36,967 nt of DNA, taken from NCBI GenBank assembly GCA_016208905.1, contig JACQXG010000053.1, forward strand, positions 1 to 36,967, in the 5' to 3' direction. The translations under genes were made by a program, and so were the position numbers. Positions 9,182 through 18,263 of the stretch are shown piece after piece; the stretch's first letter is position 1, and each line of letters starts with the position of its first letter. The stretch comes from Nitrospirota bacterium. Its GTDB lineage: Bacteria; Nitrospirota; Thermodesulfovibrionia; UBA6902. Under the pieces are notes generated by a model. That model was given only the letters and a program-made list of their open reading frames with translations, searched no databases and had not been told where the DNA came from.

Positions 9182-9424
9182 ATGAATATCAAAGACTGTA
9201 AACTTCAAGACCTCTACCTTAATAATCTGAGAAAAGAAAAAATTCCGGTTTCAATTTTTCTGGTGAATGGCACGCGTCTAAAGGGCACGATAAAAGGTTT
9301 TGACAACTTTGTTGTTATTTTAGAACAAAACACCCAGCAGCTTATCTATAAACACGCAATCTCGACAATCTCTCCAGAAAGGGAAGTCAGCCTGAAAATG
9401 GAAAGTGAAGCCGCGGACAAATAA
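9182..9424 (+). CDS. hfq: RNA chaperone Hfq
   Basis: This 80-residue Sm-like protein forms a hexameric ring that pairs small RNAs with mRNAs. Sm1 spans [27 protein letters not shown] and Sm2 reads [11 protein letters not shown], close to the canonical YKHAISTVVP. The proximal-face residues Q9 (KLQD) and the YKH motif are retained. The C-terminal tail is short, as in many non-enterobacterial Hfq proteins. AAAGGAG (9169-9175) lies at good distance before ATG 9182. A 133-bp gap separates it from miaA and it is only 3 bp from the NUDIX gene. No convincing terminator is visible between miaA and hfq, so it may be both co-transcribed and independently initiated. Confidence 0.96.
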   Translation: MNIKDCKLQDLYLNNLRKEKIPVSIFLVNGTRLKGTIKGFDNFVVILEQNTQQLIYKHAISTISPEREVSLKMESEAADK

Positions 9425-9427
9425 AAT

Positions 9428-9829
9428 ATGGAGTCTCCTCCAGGAAGACCGATTATTTCCGTTGATGCAATTATTGAAATGAGCGGGGGCGTAATACTTA
9501 TCAAGAGAAAAAATCCTCCATTCGGCTGGGCCATTCCCGGAGGTTTTGTCGATTATGGCGAGACGCTGGAAGAAGCTGTCTGCCGCGAAATGAAAGAAGA
9601 GACAGGGCTTGATGTAAATCTGGTCAGGCAGTTTCATACTTACTCTGATCCCAAGAGGGACCCAAGGTTTCACACGGTAACCACAATATTTATAGCCACT
9701 GCGTCAGGCACACCCAAGGCCGGCGACGATGCCAAAGAAGCGGAAATTTTTACTGAAGGTAATCTTCCAGAAGATATTGCCTTTGATCACAGGAAAATAC
9801 TGGAAGACTATTTCAATAATAAATACTAA
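9428..9829 (+). CDS. NUDIX hydrolase
   Basis: This 133-residue protein has a perfect Nudix box: G39-x5-E45-x7-REMKEETGL (53-61). The box binds divalent metal and catalyses hydrolysis of a nucleoside diphosphate linked to another group. The N-terminal strand with [19 protein letters not shown] and the [15 protein letters not shown] block resemble ADP-ribose pyrophosphatase or MutT-like housecleaning enzymes. The substrate cannot be fixed from sequence. It follows hfq by 3 bp and is almost certainly in the same operon. It is convergent with the thioesterase gene, whose stop lies about 50 bp beyond. Confidence 0.93.
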   Translation: MESPPGRPIISVDAIIEMSGGVILIKRKNPPFGWAIPGGFVDYGETLEEAVCREMKEETGLDVNLVRQFHTYSDPKRDPRFHTVTTIFIATASGTPKAGDDAKEAEIFTEGNLPEDIAFDHRKILEDYFNNKY

Positions 9830-9880
9830 ACTAGAGTTCAATGATTCGATGAGTCCAGAGTTCGTGTGAAGGATATTTAT

Positions 9881-10300
9881 TCAACCACTTGAATTATTAA
9901 TTTGAGATTTAATCCTTACCAGTTTCCCTTTAGCATCTGCCACAATTTCATTATTTTCCGTCACTGCTTTTGAATAGGAAACCAGGAGCTTTTTTGTGAC
10001 CTCAAGCATTTCTGCTTCTATAGTTATCTTTTCTCCGACTTTGACCGATTTTCTAAGTCTGATATCCATCTGTGCCGTAACTGCAGGCATACCCATTTCA
10101 ATGGCGAGCTTTACCATTGCCTCATCCAGCAGAGTCGATACGATTCCGCCATGAACGATATTCATGTATCCCTGATGTTCCTTCCGCGGGATAAAATGGG
10201 TCTTCATTACTTTCCCGTCAAAGATGAAATCAAGTTTAAGGCCGATTGGATTTCTCGGCCCGCATACAAAACAGTAACCGTCGTCTTCGAGATTGATCAT
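9881..10300 (-). CDS. Hotdog-fold thioesterase (PaaI/4HBT family)
   Basis: This 139-residue protein has the hotdog fold of PaaI-type acyl-CoA thioesterases. The HGGIVSTLLDEAM segment (about 50-62) forms the start of the central helix, with the conserved HGG and the Glu in the helix. The N-terminal CFVCGPRNPIGLKL motif is typical of a subgroup of these enzymes. Strand segments follow (TAQMDIRLRKSVKVGEKI, KLLVSYSKAV). Acyl-CoA thioester hydrolysis is expected; the natural acyl group is unknown. The gene is transcribed opposite to its neighbours, convergent with the NUDIX gene and divergent from the TIGR02757 gene, with about 80 bp between the two start codons. Confidence 0.88.
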   Translation of the reverse strand: MINLEDDGYCFVCGPRNPIGLKLDFIFDGKVMKTHFIPRKEHQGYMNIVHGGIVSTLLDEAMVKLAIEMGMPAVTAQMDIRLRKSVKVGEKITIEAEMLEVTKKLLVSYSKAVTENNEIVADAKGKLVRIKSQINNSSG

Positions 10301-10383
10301 GTGTTATTTAATATAACATTTCCGGCCTGGTCCATTTCCTGGTTTGCGCCCATGTCCGGACGGCGTTATGATATCATCTATTT

Positions 10384-11238
10384 ATGCGTTCGCTTAAAAA
10401 AAACCTCGACAAATTTTACCATGAATATAATTTCAAGGAGAGGCTCGCGCACGATCCTGTAGAATTCCCGCACAGATACTCTGATCCTGAGGACATTGAA
10501 GTTGCAGGCTTTATTGCCGCCTGCTTTGCATACGGCAAGGTTGATCTGTTCAAGCCGGTGATTGAGAAGATCCTCAAGCCGGCCGGCAAACGTCCCGGAC
10601 ATTATTTAAGGAATTTCAGCCTGAAAAACGATGCCGGATATTTTAAGGGGACCAGCTACAGGTTCAACAAAGAAAAAGATATACTCTGCTTTATTTATAT
10701 GCTGAGTCAGGCATTAAAAGAATGGAATTCACTGAAGGACCTGTTTTATCATTACTACAAACCAGATCATAAAGATATAAAAAATGCATTAGATGGATTT
10801 GTGAAATATTTTCTCAGCGTAGACACATCACCGGTTTATGATAAAAATATCAAACCTTCCGGACTGACCCAGCTGCTGCCTGCTCCTGAAAGAGGCAGCG
10901 CATGCAAACGAATGAACCTGTTTCTCAGATGGATGGTCAGGACAAAAGATATCGATCTGGGGATATGGGACAAAATCCCGCCTTCAAAACTGATCATTCC
11001 CCTTGATACGCATATTGCAAGAATTTCAAGATGTCTCGGCCTGACAAAGAGGACATCTTCTGACTGGAAGACCGCAAAAGAAATTACAGACGGGCTCAGG
11101 AAATTTGATCCCCTGGACCCGTTAAAGTATGACTTTGCGCTTTGCCATCAGGGTATATCTGGTTTGTGCAAGGGTAATAAAGTACAGGATGTCTGCTCAG
11201 CCTGTGTTTTTTTCGGTTGTGATATAATTTCAGGATAG
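10384..11238 (+). CDS. TIGR02757 family protein (DUF2400)
   Basis: This 284-residue protein matches the TIGR02757 family of unknown function. Typical blocks are VAGFIAACFAYGKVDLF near the N-terminus, a central MNLFLRWMVRTKDIDLGIW, and IIPLDTHIARISRCLGLTKR. The PLDTH block and flanking helices resemble the helix-hairpin-helix region of endonuclease III-type glycosylases. The C-terminus has a Cys cluster (C-x7-C-x8-C-x2-C-x4-C in CHQGISGLC through CVFFGC), which could hold an Fe-S cluster as in that superfamily. A base-repair role is inference only. The start ATG follows an AT-rich stretch shared with the divergent thioesterase promoter. Confidence 0.8.
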   Translation: MRSLKKNLDKFYHEYNFKERLAHDPVEFPHRYSDPEDIEVAGFIAACFAYGKVDLFKPVIEKILKPAGKRPGHYLRNFSLKNDAGYFKGTSYRFNKEKDILCFIYMLSQALKEWNSLKDLFYHYYKPDHKDIKNALDGFVKYFLSVDTSPVYDKNIKPSGLTQLLPAPERGSACKRMNLFLRWMVRTKDIDLGIWDKIPPSKLIIPLDTHIARISRCLGLTKRTSSDWKTAKEITDGLRKFDPLDPLKYDFALCHQGISGLCKGNKVQDVCSACVFFGCDIISG

Positions 11239-11333
11239 CTATCGGGTAACTTCAATGTAACATTGCAGCAAAGGGTTTATTATGATTCCAGGGAGGAGAT
11301 ATCGGTTAAAATATTAACTCGACCATTTCTGTA

Positions 11334-12653
11334 ATGAAATTACTGATTGCCGATGATGACAAAAACCTGAGGACCGTTCTTGCAAATGAACTGTCCGATG
11401 AAGGGTTTGACGTTTCCATTGCAAAAAACGGCGCCGAAGCGTTGGCATCTCTGGAAAGCGCAAACCATGACGTCCTGCTTCTCGATATGAATATGCCCGA
11501 CATGAGCGGCATGGATGTCCTCAAGAAAATTAAAACAGATAGTCTCCCGACAGAAGTAATTATCCTGACGGCGTTTGCGACCGTTCCCGCTGCCGTAAAG
11601 GCGATCAAACTTGGCGCGTACGATTATCTGACTAAACCGTTCAAGATTGAAGAACTGCTGTCTGTAGTCCGGAAGGCATACGAACGGAAACAACTCGTAC
11701 TTGAAAACATATCGCTCAAAACACAGGTCCGGCATCAGCGTCCCCATCAGGCAATAATAACGCAAAGTCCGCTGATGTTGAATATTTTAGAGGACATGAA
11801 AAAGGTTGCACGGTCTGATGTCCCGGTACTTATTACCGGTGAGAGCGGGGTCGGCAAGGAGCTTGTTGCAAGGGCGATCCATGAAGCCTCGGAACGGTCT
11901 GACGGCGCTTTCATTCCGATTAATTGCGGCGCTATACCGGAGAACATGCTTGAAAGCGAGTTGTTCGGACATGAAAAAGGCGCGTTTACCGGAGCGTTGG
12001 CCCAGAAGCCGGGACTCCTGGAGGTTGCAGATAAAGGCATCCTGTTCTTCGATGAGATCGGTGAGCTGCCTGCGCCCCTTCAGGTGAAGCTTCTGAGGGC
12101 GCTTGAGACACAAAGTTTCATCCGCCTTGGGGGCGTCAGGGAGATTAGTGTAGATGTAAAGTTTATTTCAGCCACCAATAAGGATTTGCAGTCAAAGATC
12201 GAAGAAGAAAAGTTCAGACGCGACCTTTACTACCGGATAAGCGCGTTTGTATTACATGTCCCGCCGTTAAGGGAAAGGAAGGAAGATATTCCCCTTCTCA
12301 TCAACCACTTTATTGAAAGCAGGCCCTGTTTCAGGAAAATGCATTTCACAGACAAAGCAATGAGGGCTCTTTCTGAATATCCCTGGCCCGGCAATGTGAG
12401 AGAGCTTCAGAATGTGCTTCACAGGACTCTTTTACTGTCAACGGACGAAATCATCGATGCCGATAAATTGCCGGCGGACATTGTTTCAGGTAAAAGGCCT
12501 TTTACAAGCCAGCGCATCGAAGATGTTGAGAGGGAGCATATTCTCGGTGTCCTTGAGGCGGCCGGAGGAAACCAGAAAAAGGCCGCTGAGATTCTGGGAA
12601 TTGATCCAAAGACCCTTTACAGGAAACTGAAGAGTTATGAGGTGAAGGACTGA
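11334..12653 (+). CDS. Sigma-54-dependent response regulator, NtrC family
   Basis: This 439-residue bacterial enhancer-binding protein has three domains. The receiver (1-120) has acidic residues ADDD (6-9), phosphoacceptor D51 (LLLDMNMPDMSG) and K104 in LTKPF. The AAA+ domain has Walker A GESGVGKE, the GAFTGA loop that contacts sigma-54, Walker B LFFDEIGE and the R-finger region. The Fis-type helix-turn-helix lies at the end (GNQKKAAEILGIDPKTLYRKL). All key residues are present, so it should be an active ATPase that remodels sigma-54 RNA polymerase when phosphorylated. The kinase gene 30 bp downstream is its likely partner, and a sigma-54 promoter about 2.6 kb downstream (15299-15314) is a likely target. 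Confidence 0.95.
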   Translation: MKLLIADDDKNLRTVLANELSDEGFDVSIAKNGAEALASLESANHDVLLLDMNMPDMSGMDVLKKIKTDSLPTEVIILTAFATVPAAVKAIKLGAYDYLTKPFKIEELLSVVRKAYERKQLVLENISLKTQVRHQRPHQAIITQSPLMLNILEDMKKVARSDVPVLITGESGVGKELVARAIHEASERSDGAFIPINCGAIPENMLESELFGHEKGAFTGALAQKPGLLEVADKGILFFDEIGELPAPLQVKLLRALETQSFIRLGGVREISVDVKFISATNKDLQSKIEEEKFRRDLYYRISAFVLHVPPLRERKEDIPLLINHFIESRPCFRKMHFTDKAMRALSEYPWPGNVRELQNVLHRTLLLSTDEIIDADKLPADIVSGKRPFTSQRIEDVEREHILGVLEAAGGNQKKAAEILGIDPKTLYRKLKSYEVKD

Positions 12654-12683
12654 GGGCCGACTGACAACACATGGGAAATCGAT

Positions 12684-15200
12684 ATGGTTAAAAAGAAAGC
12701 CGGGCAAGAGACATCGGATATGCTCAAAGCAGAGAGTGTCAGGGCGCAAAGATATCTCGATATCGCAGGGGTCATACTTATTGCGATCGGCGCCGACCAG
12801 AAAATCAAACTGATAAATAAAAAGGGCTGTAATATCCTGGCGTGTGAAGAAGAGGATGTTTTAGGTGAAAACTGGTTTGATAATTTCGTCCCCGAAAGAA
12901 TCAGGGATGACGTGAAGGATGTGTTTATCAGGTTGATGAGCGGTGAAATTGAGCCGGTCGAATATTTTGAAAACCCTGTTATCACAAGACAGGGAGAGGA
13001 GAGAATCATTGCCTGGCACAATACGATCCTCGCTGACGAACAAGGCAATATCTCCGGGACACTAAGCTCAGGGGAGGACATTACAGAACGCAGGAAGGCT
13101 GAGGACGAGTTAAGAAAATACCGTGACGACCTTGAGAGACTTGTAAGGGGACGTACTGATGAGCTGAAAAAAACAAATGATCTGCATCAGGTATTGACCA
13201 ATGTCCAGTCGCATTACATCAAAGCGGAAAACCCCAAGGTCCTGTTTGAGACCATGCTTAAGGGCTTTCTTACCTTAACGGAGAGTGAATACGGATTTAT
13301 CGGCGAGCTGTTGCGCGGCCCTGACGGAAGACCTTTTCTCAGCACATTCGCCCTTACAGACGTTCCACGGGACAAGAAGAGCCGAAGGTTTTACAATATG
13401 CATACCGATACCGGGATGGAATGCCGGAATTTCGACAATCTCTTCGGGCCTGTTGTTACGGAAGGCCGGCCGGTAATCTCGAATGACCTAAAGACAGACC
13501 CGAGATCAAAAGGGCTTCCTGAAGGACATCCCCCGATCCATTCCTTTATGGGACTGCCCTTTTACTACGGAGAGGAATTAGTGGGAATGGTCGGGGTCGC
13601 CAATGGAAAAGGCGGATACAAAGAAGAACAGGCCGGGTACCTGCGGCCTTTGCTCACCACCTGTTCAAATATCATCAATGCCTACAGGATCGAAAGACAG
13701 CGGAAGGAAATCGAACAGGAGATAATAATCACCCGTGACAGGCTGAATGAAGCACAATACATTTCGAAGATCGGGAACTGGGACTGGGACATTGTCAGGA
13801 ATAACCTCTGGTGGTCTGATGAGATATACCGCATATTCGGGCTCAAGCCGCAGGAGTTCGGGGCCACATACGAAGCGTTTCTGAAGACCGTCCATCCCGC
13901 CGACTGGGACTTTGTAATGAAATCCGTTGACGATGCGCTTAACAAAAAAGGGCCTTACAGCATCGAGCACCGGATACTGCTGCCTGACGGCACGGGAAAA
14001 ACAGTGCACGAACAGGCAGTGGTCGTGTTCGATAAAAGTGGAAAGGCAGTCCGCATGACCGGGACGGTCCAGGACATTACCGGGCGTAAGAAGACGGAAG
14101 TGGAAAAGGAGAATTTAATCCAGGAGCTTCAGGCCGCGCTGAAGAAAGTGTCTGTTTCCCAGAAGGAGTGGCACGATACCTTTGATTCCATCCAGGACCT
14201 GGTCTATATATCGGACAGGAAACATACGCTGCTGAAGGTCAACAGGGCCTTTGCAAAATACTTCGGGAGCACTCCAAAGGAGATAATCAATAAAAAATGC
14301 AGCAGCTTTTTTCATGAAGGCGCATGTCCGGTCCCTGAATGTCCTCATGCCGCGGCTGTAAAAAACAAGACACCTGGGTTTTCAGAATTTCTCGAACCCT
14401 CAAGAAACAGGCTCTTTAAAATTTCATCCTTTCCATATTACTCGCAGGGAGGCGAGCTTACAGGCACCATATGCATCGCAAGGGACATTACAGATGAAAG
14501 GGAAAAGGAGCTGCGCTATATCCTGAGCGAAAGACTGGCCGCCCTGGGGCAGATGTCGGCGACGATTGCCCATGAAATAAACAACCCCCTGGCTGCAATA
14601 TCCGGATGTTCCGAGGGGCTGCTGAAGAGGGTAAGGGCGGGCGGTTATGAGCGGGAGCTTTTTGAGAATTACCTTAGCATAATTGAAGAAGAAGTTTTCC
14701 GCTGCAAAAAAATCACAAATGAATTGCTGTCCTTTGTCAGAGTCGGCAACAAGGAAAAAGAAAAGCTGGACATCCATGCCCTGCTTGACAGGACGCTCGA
14801 GCTGGTCGCACTCCAGAACAGGATGGAAAATATCGATATTCAAAAGCGTTATGGAGACACTATGCCTGTTATAGAGGGAAGCGAAGTTGAGATGGGGCAG
14901 GTCTTCATGGCTGTCATAACAAATGCGCTGGACGCCATGGGACATAAAGGGACTTTGCTTATAGTAACGGAAAATACCGGCAGGACCTTTGATATTTCAA
15001 TAAGGGACACGGGCACGGGAATATCAAAGGACCATATGCATAAAATATTCGAGCCTTTCTTCACGACAAAGATTAAAAGCGGGGGGACGGGCCTCGGGTT
15101 GTCCATAGCGAAACAAATTATTCAAAACCATAATGGAAGTCTCAATGTCCTGTCCGAAGAAGGAAAGGGCGCCACGGTAAAGATAAGCCTTCCTTACTGA
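12684..15200 (+). CDS. Soluble PAS-GAF-PAS-PAS sensor histidine kinase
   Basis: This 838-residue kinase has no membrane segment. In order: PAS (about 20-140, ending in TLSSGEDITERRKAE), a short coiled coil, GAF (about 175-345, with GRPVISNDLKTDPRSKG and SFMGLPF), PAS_3 (about 355-470, IGNWDWD and VQDITGRKK), and a third PAS (about 490-600) with several cysteines (KKCSSFFHEGACPVPECPH). HisKA follows with phospho-acceptor H630 in ATIAHEINNPLAA, then HATPase with DTGTGI and GGTGLGLSIAK. A cytoplasmic ligand or redox cue is likely because there is no transmembrane region. It follows the NtrC-type regulator by 30 bp and is its probable cognate kinase. Its PAS_3 is strikingly similar to one in the - strand kinase at 19697-23152. 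Confidence 0.93.
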   Translation: MVKKKAGQETSDMLKAESVRAQRYLDIAGVILIAIGADQKIKLINKKGCNILACEEEDVLGENWFDNFVPERIRDDVKDVFIRLMSGEIEPVEYFENPVITRQGEERIIAWHNTILADEQGNISGTLSSGEDITERRKAEDELRKYRDDLERLVRGRTDELKKTNDLHQVLTNVQSHYIKAENPKVLFETMLKGFLTLTESEYGFIGELLRGPDGRPFLSTFALTDVPRDKKSRRFYNMHTDTGMECRNFDNLFGPVVTEGRPVISNDLKTDPRSKGLPEGHPPIHSFMGLPFYYGEELVGMVGVANGKGGYKEEQAGYLRPLLTTCSNIINAYRIERQRKEIEQEIIITRDRLNEAQYISKIGNWDWDIVRNNLWWSDEIYRIFGLKPQEFGATYEAFLKTVHPADWDFVMKSVDDALNKKGPYSIEHRILLPDGTGKTVHEQAVVVFDKSGKAVRMTGTVQDITGRKKTEVEKENLIQELQAALKKVSVSQKEWHDTFDSIQDLVYISDRKHTLLKVNRAFAKYFGSTPKEIINKKCSSFFHEGACPVPECPHAAAVKNKTPGFSEFLEPSRNRLFKISSFPYYSQGGELTGTICIARDITDEREKELRYILSERLAALGQMSATIAHEINNPLAAISGCSEGLLKRVRAGGYERELFENYLSIIEEEVFRCKKITNELLSFVRVGNKEKEKLDIHALLDRTLELVALQNRMENIDIQKRYGDTMPVIEGSEVEMGQVFMAVITNALDAMGHKGTLLIVTENTGRTFDISIRDTGTGISKDHMHKIFEPFFTTKIKSGGTGLGLSIAKQIIQNHNGSLNVLSEEGKGATVKISLPY

Positions 15201-15298
15201 TCGGGGCATCGGGCATCTTGCCTCCCCATCAGGCATTACGCCTTTGCATGCTCCTGTTCCGAAATGTGAATCTTCTTTGAAATCAGATAATTGACGTA

Positions 15299-15314
15299 TG
15301 GCCTCCTTCTTGCT
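15299..15314 (+). promoter_or_regulatory. Sigma-54 promoter upstream of the receiver-hybrid kinase operon
   Basis: The sequence TGGCCTCCTTCTTGCT matches the sigma-54 consensus TGGC-N7-TTGCW, with the invariant GG (15300-15301) and GC (15312-15313) separated by exactly ten bases. A start near 15325 would precede the Shine-Dalgarno AGAGGAGG (15336-15343) and ATG 15349. An NtrC-type activator is encoded 2.6 kb upstream. Confidence 0.65.
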
Positions 15315-15348
15315 TTTCAGAAGACATGAGGGATCAGAGGAGGCGCCC

Positions 15349-15738
15349 ATGAAGAAGGTTCTTCTTGCAGAAGACAATAAAAACTTTGGAGCAATACTGA
15401 AGCAGGAACTGGAAGACGATGAGTTATCGGTCGATCTTGTCAGCGATGGTGTTGAAGCCGTGCTGCGCTTTATTGGAGACCAGTCATACGACATGATTGT
15501 TTTTGACATGGCAATGCCCAGACTTAACGGCACGGACGCAGTGCAAATAATAAAAACAATCCGGCCGGAGGTCGCTGCATTGACATTTTCCGGCAATCTT
15601 ACGGACTCGGACAGGTCAAAATCACATGAGGCGGGCGCTGTCGAATGTTTTGCCAAGCCCTTTGAAATTGCAAAATTCAAGGATTGCATCATGGAACATA
15701 CGGGACAAAAAATATGTGAGGCCGCCGGCGGTGAATAA
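15349..15738 (+). CDS. Single-domain response regulator
   Basis: This 129-residue CheY-like receiver has no output domain. Acidic residues AED (7-9), phosphoacceptor D53 (MIVFDMAMPRLNG), the Thr/Ser switch position (LTFSG) and K105 in AKPFE are present. I chose ATG 15349 because AGAGGAGG lies 5 bp upstream; an in-frame ATG at 15298 overlaps the sigma-54 promoter and would add 17 atypical residues. The stop overlaps a GTG start of the next kinase, so the two are coupled. It may be a phosphate shuttle between the kinases here or act through protein contact. Confidence 0.88.
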   Translation: MKKVLLAEDNKNFGAILKQELEDDELSVDLVSDGVEAVLRFIGDQSYDMIVFDMAMPRLNGTDAVQIIKTIRPEVAALTFSGNLTDSDRSKSHEAGAVECFAKPFEIAKFKDCIMEHTGQKICEAAGGE

Positions 15739-18019
15739 TCTTTCCGGTTATATCCCTCTTGTGAAACATATAGCCCGGCTCAGGAAGACCGAGGCCGAAT
15801 TGAAGGCCGTGAACGCCGAACTGGAACGGACTATCGGTATAAAGACCGCGGAGCTTGAGTCAACGAACGAGCTGCTTCAGCATAAGCTGGATGAATTAAA
15901 GGACTCCGAAAACAAGTTGATGACCGCGGTGAAGAGTGCTGAAGACGAGAGGGCGAAGTCTAAATCCATTCTCTGCGCCATCGGGGACGGGATCAGTATC
16001 CAGGACAGGGACTTCAGGATAATATACCAGAACCAGGTATATAAAGAACTCATAGGGGACCACATTGGAGAATTCTGTTACAGGGCCTATGCACAAAATG
16101 ACAGCGTGTGCAAAGACTGTCAGATTGCCAAGACCTTTAAGGATGGAGGAATTCACGTCTCGGAGAAGATCATCCAGCGTAAGGACAGGATAGTTTGTCT
16201 GGAAGCGACTACATCTCCCCTGAAAAATCCCTCCGGCGACATCGTGGCGGGCATCGAGGTCGTCAGGGACATAACAAGGCGGAAAGAGTCCGAGGTCGCC
16301 CTTGAAGAAAGCAGAGAGAGGTTCCGGAGCCTCTTTGAGGAGTCCCCGGCGCCTATGTTTGAGCTGGACATATCTTATGTGAGCGGATATATAGATGAAT
16401 TACGCAGAAAGGGGGTCAGTGATCTTAAGGCATACTGTGACGACAATCCCGGAGACGTAATCCGGTGCGTGAAAAAGATCAAGACGATCGATGTAAACAG
16501 AGCCGCCCTGACCTTGCTGCAGGCAGGGTCAAAGGAAGACATCGTCAAAGATTTTTGGTCCATCTTTACGGAAGAAACATTTCTTTTGTTTAAAGAAAGC
16601 ATTATCATGCTGGCTGAAGGAAAGCTGACAAGCGAATCTGAGGGGACCGTTAAATCGTCTGACGGAGAGAGAAGATATGTTATCGCCAAGTGGACAGTGC
16701 CGTCGGGTTTTACACAGACCCGCTCCAAAGCGCTGCTGGCCCTTACAGATATTACCGAGAGCAGAAAGCTTGAGGCCCAGCTCCGGCATTCCCAGAAGAT
16801 GGAGGCTGTCGGACAGCTTGCAGGAGGGATAGCCCATGACTTCAATAATGTGACCACCTCTGTTATTAATTTCTGCTATGTGCTGCGGATGCAGATCGGC
16901 GAAGATGATCCCTCCAGGCGTTATGTTGATCATATTATCGCTGCATCAGAGAGGGCGGCTGATCTTACAAGAAGGCTCCTCACCTTCAGCAGGGGAGGAG
17001 GCCCCGCCATCACACAGCCTGTCGACCTCAATGATATTGTGAAAGAGGCGGAGAAGCTTCTGTCAGGTATCATCGGAGGAGATATCGAATTATGCACAGC
17101 GCTTTCGGAGGGCCCGCTTGTCATTACAGCTGATGCCGGCCAGATGGACCAGGTGCTGCTTAATCTTATTACAAACGCAAAGGACGCCATGCCGTCGGGA
17201 GGGCATTTGTCAGTTGAAACGGATGCAATGGAGATTGACGGCGATTTTGTACGAAGGCATGGTTACGGCAGCCCGGGCGCATACGCTCTTCTGTCTGTGA
17301 CCGACACAGGCACAGGCATGGACAAACAAACGATGAAAAGGATATTCGAGCCTTTTTATACCACAAAGGAAGTCGGCAAAGGCACCGGACTCGGCCTTGC
17401 AATAGTATACGGGATTATTAATCATCACAACGGCCATATCAATGTCTGCAGCGAAGAGGGGAAAGGAACAACTTTCAGGATTTTACTGCCGCTGAGCGGA
17501 GAACCCGGGGGGACAAAAACCGGGGAAACCTTTGTTCCCATGGGAGGAATGGAGACGATATTACTGGCTGAAGATGAAGAGAATTTAAGGGCCTTGATCA
17601 AGGGCGTTCTGGAAGACAAAGGATATTCGGTCATCGAGGCCGCTGACGGCAGGGAAGTCATTCAAAAGTCCAGGGAGCACGCCGGCCGTATTGACCTTGT
17701 TATTCTGGATGTCATCATGCCCCAAATAAACGGCAGGGAAGTTGCTGAAGAGATAAAGCGGGACAATCCTGATGCGAGGATAATGCTTACGAGCTGGTTC
17801 ACAGACAACATAATCAATAAAATGGAAAAGACCGCGAAGAATTTTTATTTCATGTCGAAACCGTATTCAACTGAAAAATTATTGACAAAGATCAGGGACA
17901 TACTTGATGAAAAAAAACATGATGGTCCTCTGTACCATAATGATTTTGTGACATCGGACCAATTGAGGGAGGACAAGGCGGGCTCCTCTATGAAATCTTT
18001 TCCTGGTGAAATGTTATGA
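15731..18019 (+). CDS. Hybrid histidine kinase (PAS-PAS-HisKA-HATPase-receiver)
   Basis: Starting at GTG 15731, which overlaps the upstream stop by 8 bp, the product is 762 residues. A coiled coil (about 10-75) leads into a PAS domain with a Cys pair (SVCKDCQIA). A second PAS follows, of the type carrying a DISYVSGYIDELRRKGVSDL segment. HisKA has H369 in GGIAHDFNN and HATPase has DTGTGM and GKGTGLGLAIVYG. A C-terminal receiver (about 610-735) has phosphoacceptor D660 in VILDVIMPQINGRE and K in MSKPYS. No transmembrane segment is present. The terminal receiver suggests phosphate transfer within the molecule or to the small receiver upstream. A start further upstream (ATG 15626) would be read wholly inside the preceding gene and gives a composition unlike the family, so it is unlikely. 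Confidence 0.9.
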   Translation: MNNLSGYIPLVKHIARLRKTEAELKAVNAELERTIGIKTAELESTNELLQHKLDELKDSENKLMTAVKSAEDERAKSKSILCAIGDGISIQDRDFRIIYQNQVYKELIGDHIGEFCYRAYAQNDSVCKDCQIAKTFKDGGIHVSEKIIQRKDRIVCLEATTSPLKNPSGDIVAGIEVVRDITRRKESEVALEESRERFRSLFEESPAPMFELDISYVSGYIDELRRKGVSDLKAYCDDNPGDVIRCVKKIKTIDVNRAALTLLQAGSKEDIVKDFWSIFTEETFLLFKESIIMLAEGKLTSESEGTVKSSDGERRYVIAKWTVPSGFTQTRSKALLALTDITESRKLEAQLRHSQKMEAVGQLAGGIAHDFNNVTTSVINFCYVLRMQIGEDDPSRRYVDHIIAASERAADLTRRLLTFSRGGGPAITQPVDLNDIVKEAEKLLSGIIGGDIELCTALSEGPLVITADAGQMDQVLLNLITNAKDAMPSGGHLSVETDAMEIDGDFVRRHGYGSPGAYALLSVTDTGTGMDKQTMKRIFEPFYTTKEVGKGTGLGLAIVYGIINHHNGHINVCSEEGKGTTFRILLPLSGEPGGTKTGETFVPMGGMETILLAEDEENLRALIKGVLEDKGYSVIEAADGREVIQKSREHAGRIDLVILDVIMPQINGREVAEEIKRDNPDARIMLTSWFTDNIINKMEKTAKNFYFMSKPYSTEKLLTKIRDILDEKKHDGPLYHNDFVTSDQLREDKAGSSMKSFPGEML

Positions 18020-18263
18020 GATACTGGACTGCTCGAAAACAAACTGCCGGTGCCATGGAAAGGAAACCGTGCGGTGCTGGCTGGAAACAGGGACGTTCTG
18101 CGGAGGAGAGGCGCAGGGCACTTTTACGCTTAATTGCGATCAAATCCTGATGACTGCATTAGCCGACGTTGATATGGCCATCGATGCAATTAGCGCCGTC
18201 ATATCGTCAGTCTTTATATGTCTCATATATCTTCTCAAATTGAGTGTGTATTTCCCTGAATGA
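18006..18263 (+). CDS. Small cysteine-rich two-CW-like protein
   Basis: A GTG-started frame of 85 residues overlaps the end of the hybrid kinase by 14 bp. Its first 44 residues have C3, C9, C14, C16, C24 (CW), C32 (CGG) and C44. This resembles the two-CW pattern CWExxxC...CxVxxxxCW...GTxCGG...C, found in small proteins or as extensions of sensory proteins, probably metal-binding. The second half ([28 protein letters not shown]) is hydrophobic and lacks the usual final CxxC. Its last 57 bp run over the convergent HD-GYP gene. It may therefore be a decayed or truncated copy. No strong Shine-Dalgarno is seen, though coupling to the kinase is possible. Confidence 0.5.
   Translation: MKCYEILDCSKTNCRCHGKETVRCWLETGTFCGGEAQGTFTLNCDQILMTALADVDMAIDAISAVISSVFICLIYLLKLSVYFPE

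Noticed and set aside
15626-15730. Extended N-terminus for the hybrid kinase from ATG 15626
   Set aside because: It lies wholly within the preceding receiver gene; GTG 15731 overlapping that gene's stop is a normal coupled start.
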